A stretch of 27,466 bases of DNA from Chromera velia (taxonomy: Eukaryota; Sar; Chromeraceae). Every line of letters starts with the position of its first letter. Position 1 is the stretch's first letter. Where the stretch lies: assembly GCA_018398765.1 (NCBI GenBank), contig JAHBMJ010000864.1, forward strand, positions 12,137-39,602, read 5' to 3'. A program made the position numbers and the translations under genes. The notes beneath the pieces are model-generated. The model was given only the letters and a program-made list of their open reading frames with translations. It made no database searches and had not been told where the DNA came from. This document shows positions 1 through 9,542 of this stretch, piece by piece.

Positions 1-14
1 CCCCCCCCCCCCCC
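1..14. repeat. Homopolymer C run at the window edge
   Basis: Fourteen consecutive C residues open the window and ordinary mixed sequence follows at once. It may be a genuine C tract or a contig-end artefact; the sequence cannot decide. No telomere-like repeat accompanies it. Confidence 0.7.
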
Positions 15-1999
15 TGACCGCCAGACTCTGTGAACTTGACTGCTGACTGATGGTGACAAACGGAGACGGCTGACTTGTCCTCATTCTCATCGGTTGGTTC
101 GAACCTTCTGGAATCTGGTTGTGCCCTTCTCTGTGCGGAAGGAGGACACGCAGTCTCTGACTGAGGGCCAGACAGACCAGCATGCTCACTCTCTTTCTGT
201 GGGTGCTCTGTGTGTCTGTTCGGGTGAAGAGGGAGCAGACCGAGCTGCACACTCTCAGGAATGCCCCACTCAACCGAAATTCCAACCACCTCCGGATTCT
301 GCTGCTGCTCTCCTCCCCCCTTTGCACCGACATGGATGATGTTGACACCCCTCGCTCCCACCAAAGAGGAGTCAACGGGAGCAACCCCATCAAGCAGACG
401 CACCACACGGAAGTCTCCCCCCTTCAGAGGCTCTAGACAAATGAGGTGGAGGGGATCCGAAACCGTCACCGCGTCTGCCTCGTTCGGAATTGCAACCAGT
501 CGAAACTTCAATTCTGACACCCCCAACCCCACCCCCCCAGACTCCCCCCGCATCCCCATGCCATATGCGGAAACTCCCGACGCACCGAACGGCGACTCGG
601 AGAGATCCACCTCCACCTCACTCGACACCCACAACGGACGCCCACACGGTGCAGGTCTCATACACAACGCACCACCCAAATCCCACCCTCCCAGCTCAGG
701 ACATTCCCCCACCACAACAACGCGTTGATTCTCTCCCAACTCAGCACAATGCGCAACAAAAGCCACAAAACTCTTCATTGTGCCGAGACAAATGAAGATG
801 TGGACGGCTTCAATTCTAACTGAAGAGTTAAAAGGGCACACGACTGGCAGTAACCGTCGACGCCCTCACTTGATGGTCAGCTGCACAGAATCACAAACGC
901 ACGGAAATGAGACACATCCATGAAGTCTTTAGTGGTTTACCGTGGGCGTACAAGCTTTCGGAGACCGAGCAACATCATCAATTTGATGAAGAAGAGAATT
1001 GAACTCACCTGCAGTATTCCGCAGTACGATCAGCTTCAAAGAACGTCTCCTCCTCCTAGCACGGAAAAGAGAAAGCAGAATCGACTTGACGTGGAAAGAG
1101 TGATCGAGGACACGACGGGATCCAACGCGCAAGGGTTAATTGCGTTGACTGCCCAGGAAAGAAGTGGCCTTCCTCTACAGTACAGTCGAAATCCAACTGT
1201 GAAGTCACGAGGCAGTGAACCACTTGCTGGAAAGCTTGAAAAGCCTGACAAGATCAAGAGACAAACTGAGTTGCGGCAATTTGGACGCTGCCTGCCTGTC
1301 GAACTCGATCGGCCTGAGAGAGCACTCAAGCAGCAGTGAATGTCGATCGGTCAGTCTGATCGCGTCTGCATGACAATCAAACAGATTCACCCCTTCAGTC
1401 TCGAGAGTTGAGACAGCAACTCGTCAATCTACGTAAGGTAACGATGAGTGTGTAATAGTGTGTACGGGTGCCGATCAGTGATCACTGAAGCTTTCTGTGA
1501 CAACTGTGTAGAAAATCAAGAAGAAGCTTCAACTGATTTCAACTGTCATGGCAGAGAATGACGCGAGAATGGCAGAGAAGATGCATGACGTCTGATCGCG
1601 TCCGTCCGTGATGTAGACGGGCGATGACGCACTTCCGATGCCACTGCAAACCTTCCACACATCTCCACTCTTCTCATCTCTTCTCGTCTGTCAGAGAGAG
1701 TCTTAGAATGTCTTGGACAGTATCATGCATTGAATGATGATTGGATGAATCCTCAACCAACTTAGTTTGAATTCTCCTGCTGAGAACTGATTTGGTTTGC
1801 CTCTTTCGTGTCTTGTTGAGTCTTGGACCAAGTATACATTTCCATCGACCAGACTGATTGAATCAGACTTGCCTGCTTGCTGGCAAGAGAGCACGAAGAG
1901 CTTAGAGCATCAACAGTCACAGAGCGTCCTGTCCTGTCTGACTCTTTTGGAAGCTTTAGAGCTTAGCTGACAGTGCATGAGCAAGTGGCGTAATACCAG
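15..1999. other. Upstream region without a convincing gene
   Basis: The first 800 bases are C-rich on the plus strand and give overlapping Pro/Thr/Ser-rich reading frames with no domain or splice pattern. From about 1340 to 2000 the sequence is mixed, with several short direct repeats but no long frame. The only frame of balanced composition is the 139-codon one at 920-1339, listed separately. The stretch is best read as intergenic DNA or as exons of a gene that begins outside the window. Confidence 0.5.
920..1339 (+). CDS. Possible small hypothetical protein (139 aa)
   Basis: An ATG-initiated frame of 139 codons ends at a TGA. Unlike the surrounding frames it is not low-complexity: it is basic, mixes hydrophobic and polar residues, and starts MKSLVVYRGRTSFRRPSN. 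I recognise no domain, signal peptide or membrane segment. No TATA element or splice sites around it could be judged convincing. It could be an isolated exon or a chance frame. It would need transcript support to be accepted. Confidence 0.2.
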   Translation: MKSLVVYRGRTSFRRPSNIINLMKKRIELTCSIPQYDQLQRTSPPPSTEKRKQNRLDVERVIEDTTGSNAQGLIALTAQERSGLPLQYSRNPTVKSRGSEPLAGKLEKPDKIKRQTELRQFGRCLPVELDRPERALKQQ

Positions 2000-2013
2000 G
2001 CGTATATATACGC
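2000..2013 (+). promoter_or_regulatory. Candidate TATA element, perfect palindrome
   Basis: The 14-mer gcgtatatatacgc is its own reverse complement and contains an uninterrupted TATATATA core. It lies 425 bases before the ATG at 2439, in otherwise mixed-composition DNA. If transcription starts about 30 bases downstream, the leader would run through the likely 5'-UTR intron at 2237-2383. Being symmetric it has no intrinsic direction. The promoter role is an inference. Confidence 0.4.
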
Positions 2014-2236
2014 AAACAAAGGAGCATTCCCCTTTCAGACAGCAACAAATCACAGAGGCTAAGCGTCTCTGCTTTTCAAGTGGATCGTTTGTCTAGCTGT
2101 CGTCTTGATCCTGATAGGATCGCGGTCGATTGAGAGAAAAAGAGGGGCATAGATAGACTTGGAGGGGGCAAGTCGGCCAAGGTGATTGGTTGCGGCTTTC
2201 TGTCCGGACACGCTCTCCTTGAAGAGAAGCAAGTCG

Positions 2237-2383
2237 GTGAGTCACAGTCTCCGGAAACTCGAGCGCACAACAACTTTCTTGCTCGAGCTCTCCACGCATG
2301 GCTGCTTGTGCTTTGCTCGATTCAATCTTCTGACTGTCCTGCCTGTTTGCTTGTCTGTTTGATTCTGACTGTCCTCTGTGCAG
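2237..2383 (+). other. Probable 5'-UTR intron of the CBM20/EHGR gene
   Basis: A strong donor, gtgagt at 2237, is followed 147 bases later by the acceptor ctctgtgcag ending at 2383. The last 60 bases before the acceptor are rich in C and T with repeated ctgtc and ttgtct words, as expected of a polypyrimidine tract. Both sites match the consensus of the kinase gene in this window. The intron ends 55 bases before the ATG at 2439 and a TGA lies in frame at 2409-2411, so it would be wholly in the leader. Inferred from splice signals only. Confidence 0.45.
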
Positions 2384-2438
2384 AGATCACTCGGAAGGTC
2401 ATTTTGTCTGAACGAACGGTCGACGGATTTCGGTCACG

Positions 2439-4637
2439 ATGATCAAGGCGGAGACGGGTGCCGTGCTTTTTGCTTGCACGGGCGTGGAGCCTCGGCAGGG
2501 GCAGACGCTGGTGGTTGTGGGAAGCAGCGCTGAGCTCGGAGGGGGGGACGCAAGTCGCGGTGTCACCCTCCATCAATTGAAGAACCCTGCCTTCTCAAGC
2601 GTGTGGATGTCTTTTCCGATCTGTCACAGTGCGTGTTCTAACGTCAGATTTCAGTTTGCGCTTGTCGGACCAGGTCTCGACAGTGTTGAATCGGGTGCGT
2701 CGGCGTCTGGTGGTGTGCCGTTGATCGCCGGTGCGTCTCTGGTAGAGGGTGTTCAGAACTCTTCTGCTGTTACCTCCTCAGCCCTTCCATCCGCAGTTCC
2801 CACAGACGATCGAAGTCATGACTGTCATGGGTACGTGACACTGTGTGAGCCTTTGGGGTGTGGGTTGCGGGAGATGGAGGTTGTTGATGGTGGGCTTGTG
2901 TTGTTTGGTGGGCGTTGGGGAGAGGGGGGAACTCAGGTGACTCCGTTGACATGGAATGACATGGTGACAGCGCAGCAGCAACTAGAGCAGGATGCGTCCC
3001 CCTCTGTCTCTGCAAAGTCCGACAGCGAGAGGGAAAGGGTAAGGGAGAGGGAGGGTACGGGTGACAGGGAAAATTTTGGGGGTCTGCCTGAGAGGGGCAT
3101 GAGAGGCAGCAGCTTCACTGTAGGTGATGGTGTTGTTGTCTCAGCTGCACCTCTGACTTTCGCCTTCTCAGAGAGAGAGGGTGAGAGGGAAAGAAAGAAC
3201 GGGGAGGGAAGGGCTGTGCAGTCTGAAGCTGAATTCTCCTCCAACAGAAGAAGCACGCTGTCGGTCCAGCAGGGGGGTTGTGGAGAGAGAGTGACACTGA
3301 GTGAGCTTGGTGTGGTGGGGGGTGGGGGCGTCGTGCCGATCACTGCGAAAGAAGGCATTCTGATGGCGTCTGTAGACTCTGCACAGAGAGGAGGTGCGTC
3401 TGTTTCCGGGGGTCGTCCTGAGACCTCTGAGTATGTGTCTACGCAGGCGCGGGGGGATGAGGTGATGGAGGAGAGAAGGCGGTATGGGAATTCTGATCAG
3501 GCAGTTCGATTCGCACCTGCAGCTGTGAAGAAACGGGGATGGGTGGGTGGGAAAGGGGGGGATCTGTCGGGAGGGAAGACTGCAGAGAGTGTGAATGGTC
3601 TGGCGGGGTGTGATGGTAGTGTTCTGATAGTCAGGGACGGTCATGCGGTGTCCCGAGAGGGGGAGTCTGTGTGTCCTTCTGCCGCCGCGTGTGAGGGGTC
3701 GAAGCGCCGCCGTCTCTCTTCTCTTTCCGTTGCTGTCTCTGTTTCTGGCTCTGAAAGGAGAGGGGGTGAAGAGCCGTTGGTGACAGAGAGGTCTTCCGTT
3801 CGTCCCTTCCCATCCGTCTTACCACAGCACTCCCACTGTCAGAAGAGCCTTCTCTCGTTTGCCAGTGACACTCATCCATTCAGAATGCCCAATGGAGACG
3901 TCGCATGCGAACGTGAGACAGTCTGCGGATTGCACGGAGAGGGGGAAACTCGTAAATGGTTCACAGAAGGGGAAAGTCTTAGAGCGGGTGAGCGGGGAAC
4001 AGCCACGGAGGCTTCCAAGAGCCCCCTTTGTCTCTATGACCGTTGTCACACAGAATGCGGGGGGGGAGGGAAGAAGCACCCTGTCACCTCAATTGTTCGA
4101 GACGATAGCACTAGAGGCGTTGGTGTGGGAAGAGAAGGGAAGACGAGAGAGTGCACAGGGGAGGTCAAGAGGGACCGTTACGGAAACATTCTCTGTCCAC
4201 ATGGACGGGTCCGCTGCTGTTGCAAGGAATGCGGAGGGAAGAGCATCTGTGAGCACGGTAGGCAACGGAGCAGGTGTAAAGATTGCGGAGCGAAGAGCTT
4301 CTGTGAGCACGGTCGACAGCGCTCTCAGTGCAAAGAGTGTGGAGGGAAGGGTATCTGTGAGCATGGTCGGAAGCGATCTGAGTGCAAAGATTGTGGAGGG
4401 AAGAGTATCTGTGAGCACGGTCGACTGCGGAACCGGTGCAAAGAGTGTGGAGGCAAGAGCGTCTGTGAGCACGGTCGCCGGCGCTGTCAGTGCAAAGAGT
4501 GTGGAGGAAAGAGTATCTGTGAGCACGGTCGGCAGCGCTACTACTGCAAGGACTGTGGAGGGAACGGAATATGTGTTCACAGAAAGCAGCGCCGCCACTG
4601 CCAGGAGTGCAAGCTGCTCTCAGTTCTTCAGCATTGA
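2439..4637 (+). CDS. CBM20-like domain protein with eight C-terminal EHGR Cys/His repeats
   Basis: A 732-residue single-exon frame. An in-frame TGA at 2409-2411 makes this the first Met. Residues 7-76 look like the first half of a CBM20 starch-binding domain (GQTLVVVGSSAELG, then NPAFSSVWMSFP and VRFQFALV). After a roughly 50-residue Ser/Gly-rich insert, residues 131-161 look like its last strands (CEPLGCGLREMEV, DGGLVLFGGRWG). CBM20 domains bind alpha-glucans, but the Trp expected after ELG is Gly36 and the later site-1 Trp position appears to be Cys136, so starch binding is doubtful. Residues 170-583 form a long, low-complexity Ser/Gly/Arg/Glu-rich linker. Residues 584-725 are eight 18-residue CEHGRxRxxCKxCGGK units, probably zinc-binding. 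No signal peptide or membrane segment is seen. The cellular role is unknown; a nuclear or cytosolic adaptor is a guess. Confidence 0.8.
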   Translation: MIKAETGAVLFACTGVEPRQGQTLVVVGSSAELGGGDASRGVTLHQLKNPAFSSVWMSFPICHSACSNVRFQFALVGPGLDSVESGASASGGVPLIAGASLVEGVQNSSAVTSSALPSAVPTDDRSHDCHGYVTLCEPLGCGLREMEVVDGGLVLFGGRWGEGGTQVTPLTWNDMVTAQQQLEQDASPSVSAKSDSERERVREREGTGDRENFGGLPERGMRGSSFTVGDGVVVSAAPLTFAFSEREGERERKNGEGRAVQSEAEFSSNRRSTLSVQQGGCGERVTLSELGVVGGGGVVPITAKEGILMASVDSAQRGGASVSGGRPETSEYVSTQARGDEVMEERRRYGNSDQAVRFAPAAVKKRGWVGGKGGDLSGGKTAESVNGLAGCDGSVLIVRDGHAVSREGESVCPSAAACEGSKRRRLSSLSVAVSVSGSERRGGEEPLVTERSSVRPFPSVLPQHSHCQKSLLSFASDTHPFRMPNGDVACERETVCGLHGEGETRKWFTEGESLRAGERGTATEASKSPLCLYDRCHTECGGGGKKHPVTSIVRDDSTRGVGVGREGKTRECTGEVKRDRYGNILCPHGRVRCCCKECGGKSICEHGRQRSRCKDCGAKSFCEHGRQRSQCKECGGKGICEHGRKRSECKDCGGKSICEHGRLRNRCKECGGKSVCEHGRRRCQCKECGGKSICEHGRQRYYCKDCGGNGICVHRKQRRHCQECKLLSVLQH
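4188..4613 (+). repeat. 54-bp tandem coding repeat, eight units (EHGR zinc-finger-like array)
   Basis: Eight in-phase units of 18 codons encode variants of SICEHGRQRSRCKDCGAK. The invariant pattern is C-x-H-x6-C-x2-C, giving four potential zinc ligands per unit. Unit 1 reads ILCPHGRVRCCCKECGGK, with Pro replacing Glu and two extra Cys. The final unit (GICVHRKQRRHCQECK) lacks the EHGR core but keeps all four ligands. Internal units differ mostly at the two positions after R and at Asp/Glu before the last Cys. Similar EHGR repeats occur in several algal and protist genomes, to my knowledge without an agreed function. Confidence 0.9.
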
Positions 4638-5154
4638 TCTTTTGCTTCCCTTCTCCTTTTTCTGTGCATGAATAGATGGAAGGAACCGGAGAGTTCGTCC
4701 CTGTTCCTGTGAGGGCACGTGCTTGCTCAGATGGTTTGGGGCAGTGGACGGCAGTGGAGGCTTCTCCGCTTGCTTTGCTCTGGGCAAGGGGGGTGTTCTA
4801 ACCGCATGCTTCTATCTCTCCTCTTGACTCCCACAGGTGGCACAAGAGCTGTCGGCTTCTCCTTCTCATCTTTCACGTCTGTCAGGTCTTCATTGCTTGC
4901 GTCCCTGTTGAGTCTGCGTATTCTTTCTTTTGTATTCGTGCTCGCGCGTTTCACATGGACGGACAAGAGCAACCTACTCTCCTCCTTCTCATCATTTGTT
5001 GCTACGTTGATGGTGTCCATCTGGAGCTCTCTCAACTGCGCTCAGGACGAGAGTTCTGTCGGATGGGGTGGAGAGAGAGAAGTACAAACACACAGTCTGA
5101 CAAAGTCTCAAAGAGAAAAACCTAAACACGCTCACACACAGTGAGAAACTTTAA

Positions 5155-5216
5155 GAGAGAGAGAGAGCGAGGGAGAGAGAAAGACAGACAGATAGAGAGA
5201 GACAGTCTCAGACAGA
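5155..5216. repeat. Imperfect GA-rich simple repeat
   Basis: About 60 bases of interrupted (GA)n and (GACA)n on the plus strand, just after a CA-rich patch. It is typical of the simple repeats that punctuate the intergenic DNA and introns of this window. Confidence 0.8.
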
Positions 5217-5750
5217 GCACGGATTCCTCAATTCAACCATAGCTTCTTCTTTCTGGCTCTTGACCTCGACCTTCGTTCTTTCTGTGCGCCATCTGTTCTT
5301 TCCTTTTAAATTTCTGGTCAGCTGACGGTGACAGTCCGTCACCTTCCACTCTCCTCCCTCTCTGTTTGCCCGCCTGCCTGCCAGTGTCTGCCTGCTTCCC
5401 GGGCCCTCTCTCTCCCATCTGCCTCCCGGTGTCTGCCATATGCCATGCAGTGTCTCTCTGTGTTGTGAGATGAGACGGGATCAGTCTGCATGCATGATCA
5501 CCTTCCAATTCAATTGAAGGTTTGGGTGAGAAGCATGTTTGGCAAATCGAGAGACACAGAGACGGAAAAAAAGGGAGGGGCTGGAAGGGAGGGATGAAGA
5601 CACGACTGCCTCGTTCTTGTGCATCTTTTATTTCTTCCGGCATTGCGCCGCACCGTTTCTTTTGAGGCAGGAAGAGACCGAGTTCATTTTCAAGCAGCAG
5701 TCGTTTCCATTTGATTCCACCTCCCTCGTTCTGATTTCGCCATGTCATTC

Positions 5751-5751
<1 letters not shown>

Positions 5752-5825
<74 letters not shown>

Positions 5826-5826
5826 C
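5752..5826. repeat. (CT)n microsatellite, about 75 bp
   Basis: Nearly uninterrupted tc dinucleotides with a few single-base interruptions. The frames that run through it on both strands, poly-Ser/Leu or poly-Arg/Glu, are artefacts of the repeat. It lies in intergenic DNA about 200 bases before the AT-rich island. Confidence 0.95.
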
Positions 5827-6417
5827 GCTGGTGAGTCTGTCGGCTCTTCTTTCTTATTGTTTCGCTTCGGGAGATATGATGAGATATGGTCACCATCCGT
5901 CAGAGCTTCTGCCGTGGGCATGGCTCACTCTCTTTCTGTGTGGAAAGGAAGGACGGATGCAGTGCGTGATGGCACTTTTTGAGGCGAAACTCGTGGTAGG
6001 GCGCTTCTTGTGCTGAAATGCTTTCTTGCCCTGGCTTCAGCCTGCATACATCACGGCATTCGTAAAACAACAGATTTATAGGGACCAAAATGTGCTCTAC
6101 AGATGCGCACAGTATGAGAATGTGAAGTAGAAATAAAATTTGATAGAGCCTTTTCCGGTGGTGCATGGAGCTATATAGAGGTATAGTCTCAGGTAGAAGG
6201 ATGTAGATAATGAAAATTAGATAAAACTTTCTAACACAATTATACACAATTGACTTATGCAGTTCTCTTAGAACTAGTAGCCCTAGAATGAATTATGAAT
6301 ATAGAATCAAGATATGAAAATTATGACTCAGACAAGAGTCACACTAGGAGTTACAGGATGCTATTTTTTGATAATTTACTTTTTTATTACCCTGCAAAAA
6401 TGAGTGACTTTATGAAT

Positions 6418-6556
6418 GAATTTAAGTGAATTTAGATGAATTTACGTGAATTTATGCAGTGAATTTAGTTGAATTTAGATGAATTTACGTGAATTTAAGC
6501 AGTGAATTTAGTTGAATTTAGGTGAATTTACTAGTGAATTTAAGTAAATTTTGAGG
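6418..6556. repeat. AT-rich minisatellite with higher-order structure
   Basis: Tandem units built on gaatttaNNt (10 bp) alternate with longer gaatttaNgcagt units (13 bp). A block of four units in the order gaatttagtt, gaatttagat, gaatttacgt, then a 13-mer, makes a 43-bp higher-order period. Its last three members precede a complete copy, and a partial diverged copy follows. The array runs straight into inverted copies of the same word at 6557-6591. Confidence 0.85.
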
Positions 6557-6591
6557 CTAAATTCACCGTGAATTTAGATTTCTAAATTCAC
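6557..6591. repeat. Two overlapping palindromes sharing a central arm
   Basis: The arm gtgaatttaga at 6568-6578 pairs perfectly with tctaaattcac at 6581-6591 (11-bp arms, 2-nt loop). Its first ten bases also pair perfectly with ctaaattcac at 6557-6566 (10-bp arms, 1-nt spacer). The same arm can therefore form either of two mutually exclusive hairpins or cruciforms. All arms are copies of the word in the adjacent array. Confidence 0.9.
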
Positions 6592-9508
6592 TTCGAAATG
6601 AATACACCAAGCTTTGCATATACACTAGTGATTAAGAAGTTTTTGATAGTCTTTTACGTACTAAAAAAAAATATAGAAAACATATTTGGTTCTTGTTCCG
6701 GGATCGAAAATGATGCTTACTGACTGTCACATAATTTATTGATAAATTCCACACAGGACTTCTCACTTTTTAGACTTATTTAGACTATATGTTTTGGTAT
6801 TCTCGCAGAATATTCAAGTTTGTCTTGTTGTTCTGACCTCATAAAGACATGCATGCACCTTTGCTGTTTCTCTCACACACGCGCTTTTGCTTGCTGTGAC
6901 TACAACACACATACACGCACCTTTTCCTGCCACTTCAAGACCACACCGAAGCACACACGCACCTGATTTTCTTCTTTCGGACATGCGCATGCACCTGTAC
7001 CCGCAGATCGACTACTCTTCCTTGTCTCAAACCGCAGCGAAAGTGCTGGCATCATCAACCATTCAGACACACACATGATTTGTTGGTCAAACACGCACAC
7101 TTGACAGGTGCTCTGGCGAAGAGCATCACACACACTCTTGATGCGAATGTTTTCACACAAAGCCAGTAGTCAGGTAAGAAAACAAGCAAGTAATGCACGT
7201 ACACGCACACTCACACACGAGCACCTCTTGAGACTCTTTTCACACGCGCGCCTCTGAAAGCACCACACTGGTAGGCCCTGCTGCTGTTCATCCTTACACA
7301 CAAACACACACGCGAAAGAGAGAGAGTCTTTGTGAATTCGATCTACAACCAAAGGGGGACACACTGCATTCATTCCTTCATTCCTCACACAAACCTTGGC
7401 AGTCGCGAGTCAAGAAGTGAAAGGAAGGAACTGAAGAAAGAAAGGGCCGTGAATGAACCATCAAGAGCAAAAGAGAGAAGGGAGGCCACCAAGCCAGAAA
7501 GGGGGGAAGTGAAGAAAGAGATGCGATTGGATGAATGCGCAACAAAAGGGAAAAGCCGAATAAATAAGAATGGAAGGAAGGAACAATTCACATGGGACAA
7601 AGAGAAGAGCCAAACAACGGACACGCAAGCAACAGTCGTTGCAGAAAGCTAGTCAGTTGCAAACAAATCGGACAGAAAAACCTTTTCGTACAAACCCGCA
7701 ACAGTCGCTGCGAAAGGACAGACAAACAAACAAAGCAAGACAAATTGTTAATCGGACACAAAAGAAGGAACCGAACCAAACCGGACACGCTTGCTTTAGC
7801 GTATGGTGAGAAACAAGAAACCCACAAACATGCGCTAACCAAGGGACAAACAAATAGTTTTGTAATAGACGGACGCACACAAGGACGATCAGGGGGCATG
7901 CTCTGAAGGACACAACGACAACGAACGAACACACCGATCGATTGAGACCTCACGAACCATGCCGGACAAACAAACGAACAAACGAACGCACAAGCCTGAG
8001 AAAGCAAGACAGACAGGCAGGGTGGGAGAAAGTGGAAGGACAAAACCCGAGGATACATCCACGCTCTTGCCACCCGTTCTTTCAGTCCTCTCTGCTACGC
8101 TTCAACTGAAACATCCCCTGATCGTTCCAGTCAAGTGTCTGTCTTACCCTCTCACATACAGTCAATGAACGGACACACTACTCTGTTACTGACACACAGA
8201 CGAAGTCGGGAAGGAGGAATCGACATTTGGCTTAACTTGACTCGGACGTCACTACATCAAACAGAAAAGGAAAGAAGAGATGCAGAAACTGAGAAAATCG
8301 GACGACAGACAACTCCGATCCGAGAGCTGCACGCAACCACGTCGCCAGTCTTTCGTTTCTTCCTCTCCTTTCCTCCCGGAGAACGCACGCGCGCGCAAAG
8401 AAAGAAATGCCATGCATGCGCACACGGTTTTCTGATTGATTGAAAGCACAGTCATCGTGTCCTAAGTGCCTCTTCCCAGCAACTTTCTGAGAAACATACA
8501 CACAAACAGACCCACACTCACACACCAGCCTTTTCACACACACTTCCACACCAGTGCACCCTCGACCGTTTTACACACGCAAAGGGAGGGCATGTGGTGG
8601 GAGAACGAACGATGTGAGACACAAAGAATTCCTTCCCTTTCGTTCCTCCTGTTTTCATTCTCCATTCGTTCCCGATTGATTCACAATTCCCGCGGACCTT
8701 CAAACGGACACACACGTGCGGACACGCTGAGAGCCCCTCACCCTGTTTGTCGGGTCTGAATCATCTTCACGACGACACAGACAGACAAACAGACAGACAC
8801 ACAGAAAGACATATGTACAGACAGGACCCGACACTGAATTGAAAAGAAAAAAAAAAAGATGTCACAGAAGCCATTCCAAATGGCTTCATCGATTGATCGA
8901 CCGATCGGGGGAAAGGATACCATGAAAATTTGAATTAGGTGGGAAATGAGGTAAGGAGAGAAAGGAGAAAAGAGGAAGAAGTTAACCGATTCAGTGGAGC
9001 AGAGAGGAACAAAGAATGACAAGAGTGGGAGATCGACACAGACGTCAAAAACCAGCTAAGGAGGATGCGATCGAATGATCGATCAACGATTTCCTTTTCC
9101 TTCCTTGATAGGTGTAAGGTTCTTTCTGCTATCCAACAAACAAGGCTCTGTCTGTCTCTCGGTCTGTCGGAACGGTTTTATCAGCCACAGATCGACCTTC
9201 CTTTCTTTTTTTCTTTCTTCATTCTCTACGGCTACTTGCCCGTCTCTCTCTGAGCTCTTGAACGACTTTTTCTTTCTTTCTTTCTCTCTATCTTTCGTCT
9301 CTCTTTCCTCAGCTTCCGTTCTAATGCGTCGTCTTTATCTGTCTGAGTAGTCGCTCTCTGTCAGTGCGACAAAGCGAAAGGATGGGGTGGGTCACCTTTC
9401 CATGCACCTGCTGCTGATTTTCTCAATCGAATTCCTTTTTCACGCCCAGGTTGCGTTTCTCTTTCCCCCCTTTCTGAACGTCTGAAATGACCCAAACTCC
9501 ACCTCATA

Positions 9509-9542
9509 CCCCCCCCAACCCCCCCACCCACCCACCCACCCC
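9509..9542 (-). other. G-quadruplex-forming motif on the minus strand
   Basis: The plus strand has C runs of 8, 7, 3, 3, 3 and 4 separated by one A each, or AA between the first two. The minus strand therefore carries GGGGTGGGTGGGTGGGTG and then longer G runs. Single-nucleotide T loops between G3 runs are the pattern of very stable parallel quadruplexes. The motif lies about 1.5 kb beyond the AP2 stop codon, on the AP2 sense strand. Confidence 0.75.

Larger units (their letters stand above)
4638..6040. other. Intergenic stretch, low-complexity rich
   Basis: After the CBM20/EHGR stop codon the DNA contains pyrimidine-rich frames, a GA-rich patch, a long (CT)n microsatellite and no recognisable gene. 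Frames on either strand in this interval are biased by purine/pyrimidine skew and were not accepted. The first few hundred bases presumably hold the 3'-UTR of the upstream gene, but no clear polyadenylation signal stands out. Confidence 0.6.
6041..6850. other. AT-rich island, possible decayed or short mobile element
   Basis: Composition shifts abruptly from mixed or GC-leaning to strongly AT-rich near 6050 and back near 6850. The island holds A/T homopolymers, the repeat array at 6418-6556 and nested palindromes at 6557-6591. A minus-strand frame at 5900-6247 enters it but resembles no known protein. I found no terminal inverted repeats, target-site duplication or transposase, so the mobile-element reading is only a possibility; an old inserted fragment or a structural AT island would look the same. 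Confidence 0.5.

Noticed and set aside
96-105. tRNA T-loop-like word ggttcgaacc
   Set aside because: It is a palindrome without matching acceptor, D and anticodon stems in the flanking 70 bases, so no tRNA can be folded around it.
94-795. Overlapping plus-strand reading frames at the left edge
   Set aside because: Three overlapping frames of Pro/Thr/Ser/His composition follow from C-rich DNA; no splice pattern, domain or consistent codon bias.
3859-4671. 270-codon plus-strand frame with repeats overlapping the EHGR array, and a 169-codon minus-strand frame
   Set aside because: Both are out-of-frame shadows of the 54-bp coding repeat; the Ala/Ser/Val and Thr/Leu repeats they show lack conserved Cys/His logic.
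5233-5748. 171-codon minus-strand frame, Arg/Gly/Lys/Gln-rich C-terminal half
   Set aside because: The charged composition is what a purine-rich strand yields; a possible acceptor (caacacag) exists but no partner exons or domain were found.
6041-6850. Terminal inverted repeats or a transposase for the AT-rich island
   Set aside because: I compared the island's edges by eye and found no matching inverted ends or flanking duplication, and no frame resembling a transposase.
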